A program made the position numbers and the translations under genes. The notes beneath the pieces are model-generated. The model was not told the DNA's origin. It ran no database searches and worked only from the letters and a program-made list of their open reading frames with translations. A stretch of 64,000 bases of DNA from Thermococcus thioreducens (GTDB lineage: Archaea > Methanobacteriota_B > Thermococci > Thermococcales > Thermococcaceae), in NCBI RefSeq assembly GCF_002214545.1, contig NZ_CP015105.1:1922001-1986000 (forward strand), read 5' to 3'. Positions 28,540-37,762 of this stretch are shown one piece after another. Each line of letters opens with the position of its first letter. Position 1 is the stretch's first letter.

Positions 28540-29561
28540 CTCTTCCACCTCCTTTCCGTCCACAGGAAGACCACAGCGAGAATGACGAGCGAGAGGGCGA
28601 AGAAGTACTTAGCCAGCGTCGAAGGTGAACGCCCGCTCCCGTAGTCCGGGAGCTTGACGTTGGTGTCGTAGAGGTTGAACCCCTGAGCCCACCACTCCTT
28701 ATCTGCCTTTCCCTCATCGATGAGCTTGTACAATTTCCTGGAGTTCACCCTGTCAAGGGCAATTACTTTAACGATGCCCAGACTAACAAGCTCAGGAGTG
28801 ATATCACAGAGTCCGGTCGTTATTAAAATGCCGGTATCTATGTCATAAACTAACTGAGTTACAATATCAAAGCTTCCTCCTGTTTGTCGATTGTACACAA
28901 GATACAGTCCCCTGCCCTCAACGTAGAGGTACGGTGGCATGAAATCTTTGTAGTGTGTGTGGAGTACCCTGTTCTCCATCCATGTATATGAGACGTTCTT
29001 TATCGTTATCCTGTCCGAGATGAGGCCATACTTCTTTAGAAAGGCTGGAACAACGATATAGTCATCCTCTTTTGGCAAATGGAGTGGATTCACAAAAAAC
29101 ATGGGTCTGCCAATTGGTGTACCATCTTCTTCATAGTAAAGCATCTCTGTTAGGTTAAGAAGGAGTGTTTTCTTCAAGCTTAATCTGGGAATGATAATTC
29201 CCTGTTTAGCACTCACATTATTTAACTCAAGCTCGATCTGAACATACGCAGTATCGCTGGTCGTATTCACGATCTTAATGGTTAGATACATGTCCCCAGA
29301 AACCAGGAGGGTCACGGTTGAACTATTGTCCAAATCCTCGATAATGCTCTTGGGGATACCCTGAGGGGGAAGTAACCTAGGCCATACCTCAATAACATTT
29401 ACCTCTCCTTTTTTTGGATTCGTTGGCATCATCATTGTGTACACCAAATACGTTCCATCTCTGAACCACGAGGGCGTCTTTGGCTTTTCGATGCTTTGTG
29501 CTCCTGAGAAGGGTGAAACAACCAGAAAAAGAATTAGAAAAAACAAAACTGCTCTTCTCAC
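28536..29561 (-). CDS. Exported protein with C-terminal membrane anchor, unknown function
   Basis: A 341-residue protein with a signal peptide (AVLFFLILFLVVSPFSGAQS), a beta-rich extracellular body with several N-glycosylation sequons, and a C-terminal helix (YFFALSLVILAVVFLW) followed by WTERRWKR. GTG 29561 is preferred to ATG 29582 because CGGAGGG then has proper spacing. It follows the small secreted protein gene and overlaps the PEGA gene. Base composition is more AT-rich than in neighbouring housekeeping genes. No family recognised. Confidence 0.75.
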   Translation of the reverse strand: MRRAVLFFLILFLVVSPFSGAQSIEKPKTPSWFRDGTYLVYTMMMPTNPKKGEVNVIEVWPRLLPPQGIPKSIIEDLDNSSTVTLLVSGDMYLTIKIVNTTSDTAYVQIELELNNVSAKQGIIIPRLSLKKTLLLNLTEMLYYEEDGTPIGRPMFFVNPLHLPKEDDYIVVPAFLKKYGLISDRITIKNVSYTWMENRVLHTHYKDFMPPYLYVEGRGLYLVYNRQTGGSFDIVTQLVYDIDTGILITTGLCDITPELVSLGIVKVIALDRVNSRKLYKLIDEGKADKEWWAQGFNLYDTNVKLPDYGSGRSPSTLAKYFFALSLVILAVVFLWTERRWKR

Positions 29562-29578
29562 GCTGTTTCCCTCCGAAA

Positions 29579-29941
29579 TCATCCGAAATAATTAGGAATG
29601 TCTGCAAAGGCAGTTTCTATCGAGCCATATCGGGTGTATGTAACGTAGGCATACGATCTTTTTGAGTCTATCTTAAGCCCCTTGCTTATCACTTCGACTC
29701 CTTTTGCTGTGGCTGTTCCGTAAACTGTGTCTGTGAGAACCATCTTGAACTGGCCGTTGCATACGAGGACTTGCCCGTGTATGCCTGTCCATACCCATTC
29801 GTTGTCGCTCCACTGCCTAACGTCGCTGTTGTGGTCCCAGGGCGTCCAGCAGCTCTGGGTGGAAACGCTACCTGCCGCATTCACGAGGCCGATCAACAGT
29901 CCTCCAAGGAGGAGGACTCCGAGTAATATCCTACGCTTCAT
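29579..29941 (-). CDS. Small secreted protein, candidate exported peptide or archaeocin
   Basis: A 120-residue protein with a clear signal peptide (ILLGVLLLGGLLIGLVNA) and a mature part of about 97 residues rich in Trp, Tyr and Gly. Two cysteines (SQSC-type and LVCNG) could form a disulfide. It ends with ADIPNYFG. It heads an operon with two anchored exported proteins and an ABC transporter, an arrangement reminiscent of lactococcin-972-type bacteriocin loci, though I see no convincing sequence similarity. It has its own promoter (CTTATAAGG on the minus strand) and ribosome binding site GGAGGCGAT. Confidence 0.75.
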   Translation of the reverse strand: MKRRILLGVLLLGGLLIGLVNAAGSVSTQSCWTPWDHNSDVRQWSDNEWVWTGIHGQVLVCNGQFKMVLTDTVYGTATAKGVEVISKGLKIDSKRSYAYVTYTRYGSIETAFADIPNYFG

Positions 29942-29981
29942 GGTATCGCCTCCATAGAAGGCGTTAGTAATAACTTATTGA

Positions 29982-29995
29982 GCCTTATAAGTCTT
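29982..29995 (-). promoter_or_regulatory. Promoter of the small-secreted-protein/ABC operon
   Basis: On the minus strand, GACTTATAAGGCTC lies about 45 bases upstream of ATG 29941. It is the only convincing TATA box for the six-gene operon. Confidence 0.55.
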
Positions 29996-30152
29996 ACGTT
30001 TTAAGGTTGTGTTTAGCACACTGGATTTGATAGGTCTAAAAACAGTTAACGCCTGTCGTATGGGAATAAATCTCTAACTGGATAATCGTATGCCGTCCTA
30101 GAGAATGTACCTGTAGAAACCCAACGGATCCGAAAGGATTTGGGGGATTCGA

Positions 30153-30788
30153 TTAAAGTTCCCCCTTCCCCTCAAAGAACGCCTCAAGCTCCTCGTCGCT
30201 TACCTCATCGTCAGCCTGGGTATATCCAAGCTCCCTCTTCTGAAGTTCTATGAGGCCGGGCGTGAGGAGGAGCTTTCCGTTCAGCTTTGGCACCGCGTAG
30301 TGGAGCGTTATCTCGCTGAACTCGTCCAGCTTTATCGTGGGATTAAGCTCGTACTCAATCTCGTCCAGCCGCTTCCCTTCGGCAATGAGCTTTGCCACTA
30401 TCGCCGAGCCGTCTATGGAGAACTGGACGCTCCCTATGTGCCTGGCCTTCGCTCCTTCGATCTTTTCTGTTATGAACTTCTTGGTCTTTCCGGTGAACTC
30501 GAAGTCCCCGAGGATTCCACCCACGACGATTATGCTGTCCTCCCCAATATCCTCAGGTTTCAGCTCCTCCTCAGCGAAGGGGTCGAGGATTATGAGCTTC
30601 GACCTGTCGAAGGGGAACTCGGTAACGCTCTGGCTCAAAACGCTCCCCAGCTTCGCGAGTTCTTCCCTTTCATGGGGTTCTACGTTGGTGAATATCAGCT
30701 TCTCCCCCCACCACTCGCTCGCGTGCCTGTACTCCAGCAGTACCCAGTCGCGTAGCTCCTCCAGGTGTTCTATGAGCAGGTAAGGCAT
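30153..30788 (-). CDS. SPOUT-type methyltransferase (DUF431/Sfm1-like)
   Basis: A 211-residue protein matching the archaeal COG2428 family: an opening LIEHLEELRDWVLLEYRHAS, then SKLIILDPFAEEELKPED and IIVVGGILGD, which in SPOUT enzymes form the knotted AdoMet site. The yeast relative Sfm1 methylates an arginine of ribosomal protein S3; the archaeal substrate is not known. The start at 30788 gives the normal family N-terminus; the longer open frame is antisense to the next gene. Confidence 0.78.
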   Translation of the reverse strand: MPYLLIEHLEELRDWVLLEYRHASEWWGEKLIFTNVEPHEREELAKLGSVLSQSVTEFPFDRSKLIILDPFAEEELKPEDIGEDSIIVVGGILGDFEFTGKTKKFITEKIEGAKARHIGSVQFSIDGSAIVAKLIAEGKRLDEIEYELNPTIKLDEFSEITLHYAVPKLNGKLLLTPGLIELQKRELGYTQADDEVSDEELEAFFEGKGEL

Positions 30789-30887
30789 GAGCACCACCAC
30801 GCCCGCTTTGCCCTTTGGTCTTAAAAGCCTGCCGACTTCCCGGAACTGCCCAGTTAGAGTTTTAATCCGGAAGGCGAACTTCATAGC

Positions 30888-31490
30888 ATGAGCTTCAGGG
30901 AAAAGTATTCGAGGCTGGGCGAGAGGTACGAGCGCATAGACGGGCCGCTTGAGAGGTTCTTCGACCCCCTGAGGAGGAAGGCGGCCGCCTTTGTTTCCGG
31001 GAAGATCTTGGAGGTCGGTGTGGGGACGGGCTTGATGCTCCCCTACTATCCAAAGGACATAGAACTCCACGCAATAGATGCCGTCCCGGAGATGCTGAGA
31101 GTGGCGGAGAAGAAGGCCAAGGAACTCGGCCTGAATGCCAGCTTTTACGTCATGGACGCCGAGAACCTTGAATTCCCGGACGGGAGCTTTGACACCGTGG
31201 TCTCGACCTTCGTGTTCTGCACTGTCCCGAACCCGGAGAAGGCGATGAAAGAAATCCATCGCGTCCTGAGGCCGGGCGGGAGGGCGGTATTCCTCGAACA
31301 CACAAAAAGCGACTGCAGGCTGATCAACTGGCTCTTCCTCAAGCCCCTTGACATTCTCCTCGGGTGGCTAATAGAGGACAACACCCTCCGGGAAACCCAC
31401 AGACTGGTGGGAGAGTACTTCAAGGTCGAGCACGAGGAGAGCCACTATGGCGGGATTGTGAGGATTATTGTGGGGAGAAAGGAGGGATAA
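30888..31490 (+). CDS. Class I SAM-dependent methyltransferase (UbiE-like)
   Basis: A 200-residue methyltransferase with motif I ILEVGVGTGLMLPYYP, an acidic motif II (LHAIDAVPEML), MDAENLEFPDGSFDTVVSTFVFC, and the post-motif VLRPGGRAVFLEH. The substrate is unknown. A TATA-like GTTTTAAT sits about 25 bases before ATG 30888 and no ribosome binding site is visible, so the mRNA is probably leaderless. Confidence 0.88.
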   Translation: MSFREKYSRLGERYERIDGPLERFFDPLRRKAAAFVSGKILEVGVGTGLMLPYYPKDIELHAIDAVPEMLRVAEKKAKELGLNASFYVMDAENLEFPDGSFDTVVSTFVFCTVPNPEKAMKEIHRVLRPGGRAVFLEHTKSDCRLINWLFLKPLDILLGWLIEDNTLRETHRLVGEYFKVEHEESHYGGIVRIIVGRKEG

Positions 31491-31534
31491 AACTTTTAAA
31501 GTCCGGGGATGCCTTATATTACGGGCTGAACAGT

Positions 31535-31612
31535 GCGGTGGTAGTCTAGCCTGGTCTAGGACACCGGCCTTCCAAGCCGGTGACCCGGGTTCAAATCCCG
31601 GCCACCGCACCA
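31535..31612 (+). tRNA. tRNA-Gly (UCC)
   Basis: A complete cloverleaf: acceptor GCGGTGG pairs with CCACCGC, anticodon stem CCGGC/GCCGG encloses the loop CTTCCAA with anticodon TCC, and the T arm is CCGGGTTCAAATCCCGG. The CCA end is encoded. A TATA-like CTTTTAAAG lies about 40 bases upstream. Confidence 0.97.
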
Positions 31613-31736
31613 TAATATTCTGGTGGGCGCATCTTTTCTAGACCCAACGGTTTTGGGACGACGTCCTCCTAAAAACAATCTATGGAAATATCACCCATAA
31701 AGGATAAAAACCGTGAAAATCCAAAAAGAGAAAAGC

Positions 31737-32162
31737 TCACTTCAGCTTTTCGAGAATTATGGCAGGGCAGACCTTTGTAACGCCCTCGATTTTGCCTATC
31801 CTGTTGGAGATTATGTCGGAGAGATCCTCCCCGTCCTTGGCCCATACCTCGGCCATTATCATGTGGTCACCGCTCGTGAGGTAGACGCTCCTGACAAACT
31901 CAAACTCCTTGAGCTTGCTCGCAACGTCGAATATCTTCTCCGGCAGTGTGTCAACGCCAGTGAGGCTGACGAGGTTGTAGCCGAGCTTCGATGGGTCAAC
32001 GACAACGGTGTACTGCTTGATAACTCCTGCCTCCTCAAGGGCCTTAACCCTCTTCCTGACGGCTGTCTCGCTGATGCCCAGAACCTTGGCTATCTCCGTG
32101 AAAGGAGTACGGGCATCCTTAGTGAGCATGTCGATTATAATCCTGTCCCTTTCATCAAGCAT
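31737..32162 (-). CDS. lrpA: Lrp/AsnC-family transcriptional regulator LrpA
   Basis: A 141-residue protein very close to P. furiosus LrpA as remembered. The helix-turn-helix [19 protein letters not shown] lies near residues 28-46, followed by the ligand-binding RAM domain with [18 protein letters not shown] and the ending [15 protein letters not shown]. The P. furiosus protein represses its own gene. ATG 32162 has the ribosome binding site GAGGTGAT. An inverted repeat sits upstream of its TATA box. Confidence 0.93.
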   Translation of the reverse strand: MLDERDRIIIDMLTKDARTPFTEIAKVLGISETAVRKRVKALEEAGVIKQYTVVVDPSKLGYNLVSLTGVDTLPEKIFDVASKLKEFEFVRSVYLTSGDHMIMAEVWAKDGEDLSDIISNRIGKIEGVTKVCPAIILEKLK

Positions 32163-32192
32163 TTTTTCATCACCTCTGTTCAATGTTATGCA

Positions 32193-32227
32193 GACTAAGT
32201 ATATTAAGTTTTTGAACCTATTGGTTC
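32193..32227 (-). promoter_or_regulatory. lrpA promoter with inverted repeat
   Basis: On the minus strand, TATA-like ACTTAATATAC (32193-32208) is preceded by GAACC-AATA-GGTTC (32214-32227), a perfect 5+5 inverted repeat. It could serve autoregulation or another regulator. Confidence 0.5.
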
Positions 32228-32232
32228 TAAAG

Positions 32233-33486
32233 TTAAACCTTGAGTTTAAGTTTGACAACCGTCTCCACGTGAGGCGTGTGCGGGAACATGTCGAGTCCAA
32301 CGGCACTCTCCACGGTGTACCTCTCGGAGAGGGCATTTAGATTGTCTTTGAGCGTCTTTGGATTGCAGGAGACGTAAACGATGCTTTGCGGTCCCTCTTT
32401 TAAGAATTTTCTTACCAATCTCGGATGCAACCCTGCCCTCGGCGGATCCACGATTACCGTGTCGTATTTCGAAAGATTTTCGACATCTTTGTCCTCTCCA
32501 ACCTTGAAGGTTGCCTCAACGCCGTTCAGCTGGGCGTTTTTATTGGCCATCTCCACGGCAAAGGGGTTAATCTCAATCCCCTCTACGCTAAAGCCCCTCT
32601 TGGCGAGGTATATCCCAAAGGTTCCAACGCCAGAGTACAGGTCGAGCACCCTCTCCCCATCAATGAGTTTGGCCACTTCCCTGACGAGGTGAACCGCCCC
32701 ATAGCTGTTGGTCTGGAAAAAGCTGTTGGGATGTATGAGGTAGGTAGTGTCGTCGAGCCTTTCCCGTATAAACTCGGAGCCCCAGAACTTTTCCACATCG
32801 CCGTGGGAGACATCGCTCTTGGTCCTGTTAACGCTCCAGTAGACCGAGGTGGCGTAGTCGAAGTATTCCGGGAACTCCGCGGGAAGCTCGCCCTCCGAGG
32901 TGACGAGGTTCACCATAAGCTCTCCCGTGAACTTGCCCTCCCTGATGACTATGTACCTCAAAAATCCCTCGTTCCTGCGGATCTCATACAGGCTCGGTTT
33001 GAAGTCCTCTATGAAGTCCCTCAGGGAGTGGAGGACCTTCCGGCTGGAGTCGCCGAAGACGGGACACCCCTCAATATCGACAGCGTCCCACCACGTACCG
33101 CGCCGCCTGAAGCCGATGCCGTTTGTCGAAATAACAACATCAATGCGATTTCTGTGACCATATATCACCGGTGATGGGATAACATTGACATCAAAACCCA
33201 GAATTTGGGACAACTTGTCAGATTTGAACCTGCCCTGTTCATCGTAGGGAATGTGCTGGAGCAGGCAACCGCCGCATGTCCCGAAGTGGGGGCACCTCGG
33301 CTCAATCCGCATCGAAGAAGGCTTTATCACCTCAAAATCGGTCGCCACGAGGGTTCTCTTCTTCTTTCGCCATCTCCGTACTTCCACCTCGTCGCCAGGT
33401 GCCGTGAAGGGAACATGGACATCCCTCTTTCCAAGCCTCACAACTCCCAGTCCCTCGTTGTCAAGCCTCTCAACGACCCCGCGCAT
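32233..33486 (-). CDS. TrmA/RlmD-family RNA m5U methyltransferase with [4Fe-4S] cluster
   Basis: A 417-residue enzyme with an N-terminal TRAM domain ([15 protein letters not shown]), the iron-sulfur cysteines [10 protein letters not shown] plus a later C in EGCPVF, the AdoMet site [24 protein letters not shown] and the catalytic VSCNPKTL. Thermococcales encode paralogues acting on tRNA U54 or on 23S rRNA; which this is cannot be decided here. ATG 33486 fits the TRAM start; the longer frame is not needed. Confidence 0.9.
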   Translation of the reverse strand: MRGVVERLDNEGLGVVRLGKRDVHVPFTAPGDEVEVRRWRKKKRTLVATDFEVIKPSSMRIEPRCPHFGTCGGCLLQHIPYDEQGRFKSDKLSQILGFDVNVIPSPVIYGHRNRIDVVISTNGIGFRRRGTWWDAVDIEGCPVFGDSSRKVLHSLRDFIEDFKPSLYEIRRNEGFLRYIVIREGKFTGELMVNLVTSEGELPAEFPEYFDYATSVYWSVNRTKSDVSHGDVEKFWGSEFIRERLDDTTYLIHPNSFFQTNSYGAVHLVREVAKLIDGERVLDLYSGVGTFGIYLAKRGFSVEGIEINPFAVEMANKNAQLNGVEATFKVGEDKDVENLSKYDTVIVDPPRAGLHPRLVRKFLKEGPQSIVYVSCNPKTLKDNLNALSERYTVESAVGLDMFPHTPHVETVVKLKLKV

Positions 33487-33594
33487 GATTCCCTCTTCAG
33501 CAGTCGCTTTATAAACCTGCCCTTGTACATGTGCCAATCATGTCCACAGAAGGTTTATGTAGGTGGTATGAGTAACTGAATATTGGTGCCCCTG

Positions 33595-33810
33595 ATGTTC
33601 GGCAGGCGTAAGGACGTTGTTTATAAGGTTCTTGCCACCAAAAAGAGGGCCGTGGCGCTCCAGGCCCTGAGTGCCGAGCTTGAAACACCAATGCCCGCGG
33701 TTCTCAAGACCGTCAAACAGCTTGAATCCGACGGTCTGGTGGAGGTCTTCTACGGCCAGAACAAGGCTTCAATAATGGTCAGGGCAAAGACCATAGAGGA
33801 TTTTATATAA
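33595..33810 (+). CDS. Small winged-helix DNA-binding protein
   Basis: A 71-residue protein with one winged helix-turn-helix: YKVLATKKRAVALQALSAEL, the recognition helix PMPAVLKTVKQLESDGL, and a wing VEVFYGQNKASI. It lies 47 bases upstream of a MinD-like ATPase gene on the same strand, which suggests a two-gene unit. A TATA-like GTTTATGTA is near 33553. Not assigned to a named family. Confidence 0.75.
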   Translation: MFGRRKDVVYKVLATKKRAVALQALSAELETPMPAVLKTVKQLESDGLVEVFYGQNKASIMVRAKTIEDFI

Positions 33811-33857
33811 TTCCTCCAAGTCAATTTTTAAATAATGCACGGACGGAGGTTCAAACA

Positions 33858-34694
33858 GTGGTATCCGTGGTGATAACCGGCAGAGGCGGCGCTGGAAAGA
33901 CGACGATGACCGCCAACCTAAGCACGTACTTCTCCAAGAGCGGGTACAGAACGCTCGTCATAGACGGCGACCTTTACCTGCCCAAACTTGCTTTCCATTT
34001 TGGAATATACAACCCGGTCTACAACCTCCACACCCTTCTGAAGAACCCAGACATGCGCGTTCTCAACGCCGTTTACCACGACATCAACACAGGAGTTGAC
34101 GTGCTTCCGGGTAGCTCAAGGCTGTGCGATGTCATCGACCTCGACAGCAAGAGACTCAGGGACATCGTGAGGGAGATTTCGACGAGATACCAGCTGACGA
34201 TAATAGACTCCCCAGTTGGCATACCATTCGACACCATATCTACCTTCAGACTGGCACAGTATCAGATTATTGTGCTGGAAATAGAGAGATCCCCCATACG
34301 CTCGGTTCATAAAATGATAGAAAATGAGGTAATCAAGCTCAAGGCTCTGGGTGAGGCCTACGGGCTGAGAGTGGGAGTGATAATAAACAAGGTCAGGGAG
34401 TCGTCCCGCAACATCGACGACGTTGTGGACTTCCTTGAGTACAGCGTTGATGTTCCGGTCGTTGGGATCATCCCCTACGACCCCAAGGTCCCAGAGGCGA
34501 CGAATGTAGGGCGCCCGGTTCTGGAGTACGCGCCCCATGCGCCAGCATCAAAGGCAATCAGAGAAGCCGGTGATGTTCTGAACGGATGGATATTTGGAAA
34601 AGAGACGAAAAAGGACGGAGTGCTCCACAGACTTTATGAAGCCATAGTGTCATTTCTTCATTTCGGCAGAGTCCCTGCGGGCAAAAAGCTCTGA
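33858..34694 (+). CDS. MinD/ParA-family ATPase
   Basis: A 278-residue P-loop ATPase with the deviant Walker [15 protein letters not shown] (two Lys-type context), switch I-like [12 protein letters not shown], and Walker [11 protein letters not shown]. In place of the usual membrane-targeting tail it ends with [15 protein letters not shown], a possible amphipathic helix. The family positions proteins or DNA at membranes. The GTG 33858 start has the ribosome binding site GGAGG. Its 3' end overlaps pyrE by 45 bases. Confidence 0.85.
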   Translation: MVSVVITGRGGAGKTTMTANLSTYFSKSGYRTLVIDGDLYLPKLAFHFGIYNPVYNLHTLLKNPDMRVLNAVYHDINTGVDVLPGSSRLCDVIDLDSKRLRDIVREISTRYQLTIIDSPVGIPFDTISTFRLAQYQIIVLEIERSPIRSVHKMIENEVIKLKALGEAYGLRVGVIINKVRESSRNIDDVVDFLEYSVDVPVVGIIPYDPKVPEATNVGRPVLEYAPHAPASKAIREAGDVLNGWIFGKETKKDGVLHRLYEAIVSFLHFGRVPAGKKL

Positions 34695-35210
34695 GACCGT
34701 GACAAGGGATATGAATCTGTACCTCTCTTCTATTCTCTCGCCTGCCCCCTCTTCCCTGTCAACGACCACGCTTATAGCGACTATCTCAGCTCCGGCCCTC
34801 TCCAGAACTTCAGCGGCTTTCAGGACACTCCCACCGGTCGTTGTGACGTCCTCGACGAGGAGTATCCTCTCGCCGGGCTTCACCTCTCCCTCGATCTGGC
34901 TCCCTGTGCCGTGTCCCTTGGGTTTTTTGCGGACTACGACTAGGGGCTTTCCGGTTTCAAGTGAAAGAGCGGTCGCTATCGGCACTGCCCCCAGCTCCGG
35001 GCCCGCAATCCTGTCGAACTCAATGCCAAGCTCTTTAACCTTTTTCGCCATCAGCCTCGCGATGAGTCTTAATGCTTTCGGATTCGTGGACAGTTTCTTG
35101 ACGTTGATGTAGTAGTCGCTCTCTTTTCCGGAGGTCAGCACGAAGCGGCCGAAGAGTATCGCCCCCTCGGAGAAGAACGTATCAATGAGCTGATCCTTCA
35201 TATCCTCCAT
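34650..35210 (-). CDS. pyrE: Orotate phosphoribosyltransferase
   Basis: A 186-residue pyrimidine synthesis enzyme that joins orotate to PRPP. It has the PRPP-binding motif [13 protein letters not shown], the N-terminal [18 protein letters not shown] and the Lys-rich loop [16 protein letters not shown] 35210 has an AGGTG ribosome binding site at normal spacing. It is convergent with the MinD-like gene and divergent from the PrsW-like gene. Confidence 0.95.
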   Translation of the reverse strand: MEDMKDQLIDTFFSEGAILFGRFVLTSGKESDYYINVKKLSTNPKALRLIARLMAKKVKELGIEFDRIAGPELGAVPIATALSLETGKPLVVVRKKPKGHGTGSQIEGEVKPGERILLVEDVTTTGGSVLKAAEVLERAGAEIVAISVVVDREEGAGERIEERYRFISLVTVSELFARRDSAEMKK

Positions 35211-35250
35211 TTTGAACACCTTGGTGTAAATTTCTTGGCAGTTCCAGGAG

Positions 35251-35296
35251 AAAATATACACTGGATTTAAAAAAGTTGACGTCAACGTTAATAAGG
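35251..35296. promoter_or_regulatory. Divergent pyrE / PrsW-like promoter region with a perfect palindrome
   Basis: The 12-base palindrome GTTGACGTCAAC (35275-35286) lies between a minus-strand TATA element (35251-35261, for pyrE) and a plus-strand GTTAATAAG (35287-35295). One regulator could control both genes. Confidence 0.5.
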
Positions 35297-35316
35297 GAAA
35301 TGGTGGAAAAAATACC

Positions 35317-36054
35317 ATGCTCACGCCGGAGAAGGTCATCGAGTACTACTTCGGAATCATAACCGCAGTTGGCGGCCTTTCCGTTCTGCTGGCAGTCAAG
35401 TACACCCTCCAGAGGTGGCGCTCCTTCCCCGAGAGCGGCTGGAAGGTTCAATCCTTCGCCATCGGGGTGCTCGGCCTTATCTTGGCTTCAATCCTTGAGG
35501 CACCGTTTCTGTTTCTCGGTACGTGGATTGCACTGGCCTTTGCTGCCGGCATAATCGAGGAGTCTGTGAAGCTCCTGCCCCTGAAGTTCTTCGAGCGCTC
35601 TCAGGAGTGGGAGAGATGGAAGCTCGTCATTGGTACCGGACTGTTCCTGGGAGTTGTGGAGGGAATAATGTACACCGCCGGAATCTTCACCCTTAACCAG
35701 CCGGCTTATCTCGTCGGGGTCAGAATAGTCCTTATGGGACTGCACACCATCTGGGCAGCCATAACCGCCGGTTTCCTTCTCGGCGAAAGGGGATGGAAAC
35801 GCTTCGCCGGATTACTGTTCTCAATGATCGCCCACACATTCTACGACCTCCCACCCCTGGCCATGGTGGACGGCTATTCCGGAACCGTTGTGGCTTATCT
35901 TGCCGGACTGTCGGCAGGTTTCCTCATCGTGACACCGCTAATGGCAAAAAGGGCCGCCGAGCTGGCAGGGAGGCTTGCTCCAAGGGAGGATGAAGGAAGG
36001 GGTGGAGTGCCGGAGAACATTGAAGAAACGGAGGAAATCAGCGCTTCGCCTTGA
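35317..36054 (+). CDS. PrsW-like intramembrane protease family protein
   Basis: A 245-residue membrane protein with seven or eight helices. It holds the family motifs [12 protein letters not shown] (paired glutamates), [14 protein letters not shown] and AHTFYDLPP, which in PrsW/CPBP proteases form the catalytic Glu/His site. The C-terminal tail is charged and cytoplasmic. The substrate is unknown. It ends 17 bases inside the convergent DNA ligase gene. Confidence 0.82.
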   Translation: MLTPEKVIEYYFGIITAVGGLSVLLAVKYTLQRWRSFPESGWKVQSFAIGVLGLILASILEAPFLFLGTWIALAFAAGIIEESVKLLPLKFFERSQEWERWKLVIGTGLFLGVVEGIMYTAGIFTLNQPAYLVGVRIVLMGLHTIWAAITAGFLLGERGWKRFAGLLFSMIAHTFYDLPPLAMVDGYSGTVVAYLAGLSAGFLIVTPLMAKRAAELAGRLAPREDEGRGGVPENIEETEEISASP

Positions 36055-37717
36055 ACCTCTCCTGGAACTCGTAGAGCTGGGCTATGCGCTCGATAGTGTC
36101 GGCCTCCTCGGGACTCTTGTCCTCCCTCAAAGCCACGTAGCGCGGGAAGCGGAGGGCAAAGCCGCTCTCGTACTTCGGACTCTTCTGTATCTCCTGGTAG
36201 GTGACCTGGATAACGACCTTCGGCTCTATCTCGACGAGCTTTCCTTCTTCACGGACTATGAGAGGCCTGAGCATCCTGGTGAACTCGGCCAGATCCTCGT
36301 CGGTGAAGCCACTCCCGACCTTTCCGACCGGGACGAACTCGCCGCTGTGCGGGTCGAAGGCCGCAACCAGGAAGGAGCCGAGGAGGTGTGCGCGCCTGCC
36401 TTCACCCCATTCGGCGCCGATTATGACGAGGTCAAGGTCCTCCATCGTGGGCTTTATCTTGAGCCACTTCTTGCCCCTGTTTCCGGGCTCGTAAACCGAA
36501 TCCAGGCGCTTCGCCATCAGCCCCTCGTGGCCGAGCTCAAGGGCACGCTGATAGAACTCCTCCGCCTCGTCGGCGCTGGTGGTTACCAGCTGCTCCGCCA
36601 GCCTTATCCGCTCCCCCGGGGAAATTATCTCCTCCAGCTTCTTCCTGCGCTCGGAGAAGGGCGTGTCTATCAGCCCCTCACCGTCAACGTAGAGGACGTC
36701 GAAGAGGTTCAGCTCCAGCGGGATTTTCTCTATCATCTCCTCGATGTTGTACTTTCTCCTGAAGCGCCTAAGCACGTACTGGAAGGGCCTGGGCTTCCCG
36801 CCCTCGCCCACGGCAACGAGCTCGCCCTCCACGATGGCCCTTTCAGCTTTTACGCTCCCCAGGACAGCGTCAACGACCTCGGGGATGGATCTTGTCACGT
36901 TCTCCAGCCGGCGGGAGTAGATAACAACCCTGTCGCCGTCCTTGTGAACCTGGACGCGCGCGCCGTCGTACTTAATCTCAAACGCCGCCTTCCCACCCAT
37001 TTCCACCAGGGCTTCCTTCACGCTCGCCGCGTTCTGGGCAAGCATCGGTCTTATGGGCTTGCCCACCTGAATCCTGACCTTTGAGAGGCCATCGTTGCCC
37101 TCAAGCTTGGCCACCTTCGCCACATATCCGAAGTCACTGGTGAGCATGTAGGCCCTCTCGACGAGCTCGGCCTTGACGCCGAAGGCGCTCGCTATGGCGT
37201 CCCTCATGAGTCCCTCGGCAACGCCGGTTCTCATCGTTCCAAGAACCGTTCTGGCGAGGTATTTGCCCTCCTCTGGTTGAGCATCCATGAAGAGGTTGGC
37301 TAGGTACTTCAGCTTTCTGTCCTGACTCCCCTGCCCGCTCGCCTCCGCTATCTTAACGAACGTGCCGTAAACGCGCTTTATCGTGAGGGGCTGGGAAAAG
37401 AAGCTCTTCTGCTTTTTCTTCTTCAGGGCTAAAGCGACGCTCTCTCCCAAATCACCGGTGTCCCTCACCGAGTTCTCTATCTCGCGCTCTGGAACGCCGG
37501 TTGCCATGGAGACGGCCTTTATGAGGAGCTTCTCGCCAACGCCGAGTTCTCTCTCATCCCAGTCTGGGAAGACCTTTCCGAGAATGAGGTAGGGGACTAT
37601 CTCCAGGAGATCATCGGGGGTTCTCTTCAGAAAATCGGAGACGAACCTCGTCTTAAGGGTCTTGAGGGTCGTTTTTTCCAGGCGTCTGTAAAGGTCAGCG
37701 AGTTCGGCGTATTTCAT
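36038..37717 (-). CDS. lig: ATP-dependent DNA ligase
   Basis: A 559-residue archaeal replicative ligase with an N-terminal DNA-binding domain, the catalytic motif [15 protein letters not shown] with adenylated Lys near 249, [26 protein letters not shown] and KWLKIKP. The C-terminal OB domain ends with [18 protein letters not shown]. It closely matches the T. kodakarensis ligase as remembered. ATG 37717 is preferred to the GTG nine bases upstream. The pantoate kinase gene lies immediately upstream, as in T. kodakarensis. Confidence 0.96.
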   Translation of the reverse strand: MKYAELADLYRRLEKTTLKTLKTRFVSDFLKRTPDDLLEIVPYLILGKVFPDWDERELGVGEKLLIKAVSMATGVPEREIENSVRDTGDLGESVALALKKKKQKSFFSQPLTIKRVYGTFVKIAEASGQGSQDRKLKYLANLFMDAQPEEGKYLARTVLGTMRTGVAEGLMRDAIASAFGVKAELVERAYMLTSDFGYVAKVAKLEGNDGLSKVRIQVGKPIRPMLAQNAASVKEALVEMGGKAAFEIKYDGARVQVHKDGDRVVIYSRRLENVTRSIPEVVDAVLGSVKAERAIVEGELVAVGEGGKPRPFQYVLRRFRRKYNIEEMIEKIPLELNLFDVLYVDGEGLIDTPFSERRKKLEEIISPGERIRLAEQLVTTSADEAEEFYQRALELGHEGLMAKRLDSVYEPGNRGKKWLKIKPTMEDLDLVIIGAEWGEGRRAHLLGSFLVAAFDPHSGEFVPVGKVGSGFTDEDLAEFTRMLRPLIVREEGKLVEIEPKVVIQVTYQEIQKSPKYESGFALRFPRYVALREDKSPEEADTIERIAQLYEFQERFKAKR

Positions 37718-37762
37718 CCTCACCACCTAGAAGGGAGTTATGGAACAGGGAGATAAAAGGGT

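Noticed and set aside
30789-31301. N-terminal extension of the SPOUT methyltransferase frame
   Set aside because: It is antisense to the class I methyltransferase gene, which has clear motifs; the SPOUT family starts at 30788.
35975-37084. 369-codon plus-strand frame opposite the DNA ligase gene
   Set aside because: Shadow of a gene with all ligase motifs; its translation has no family character.
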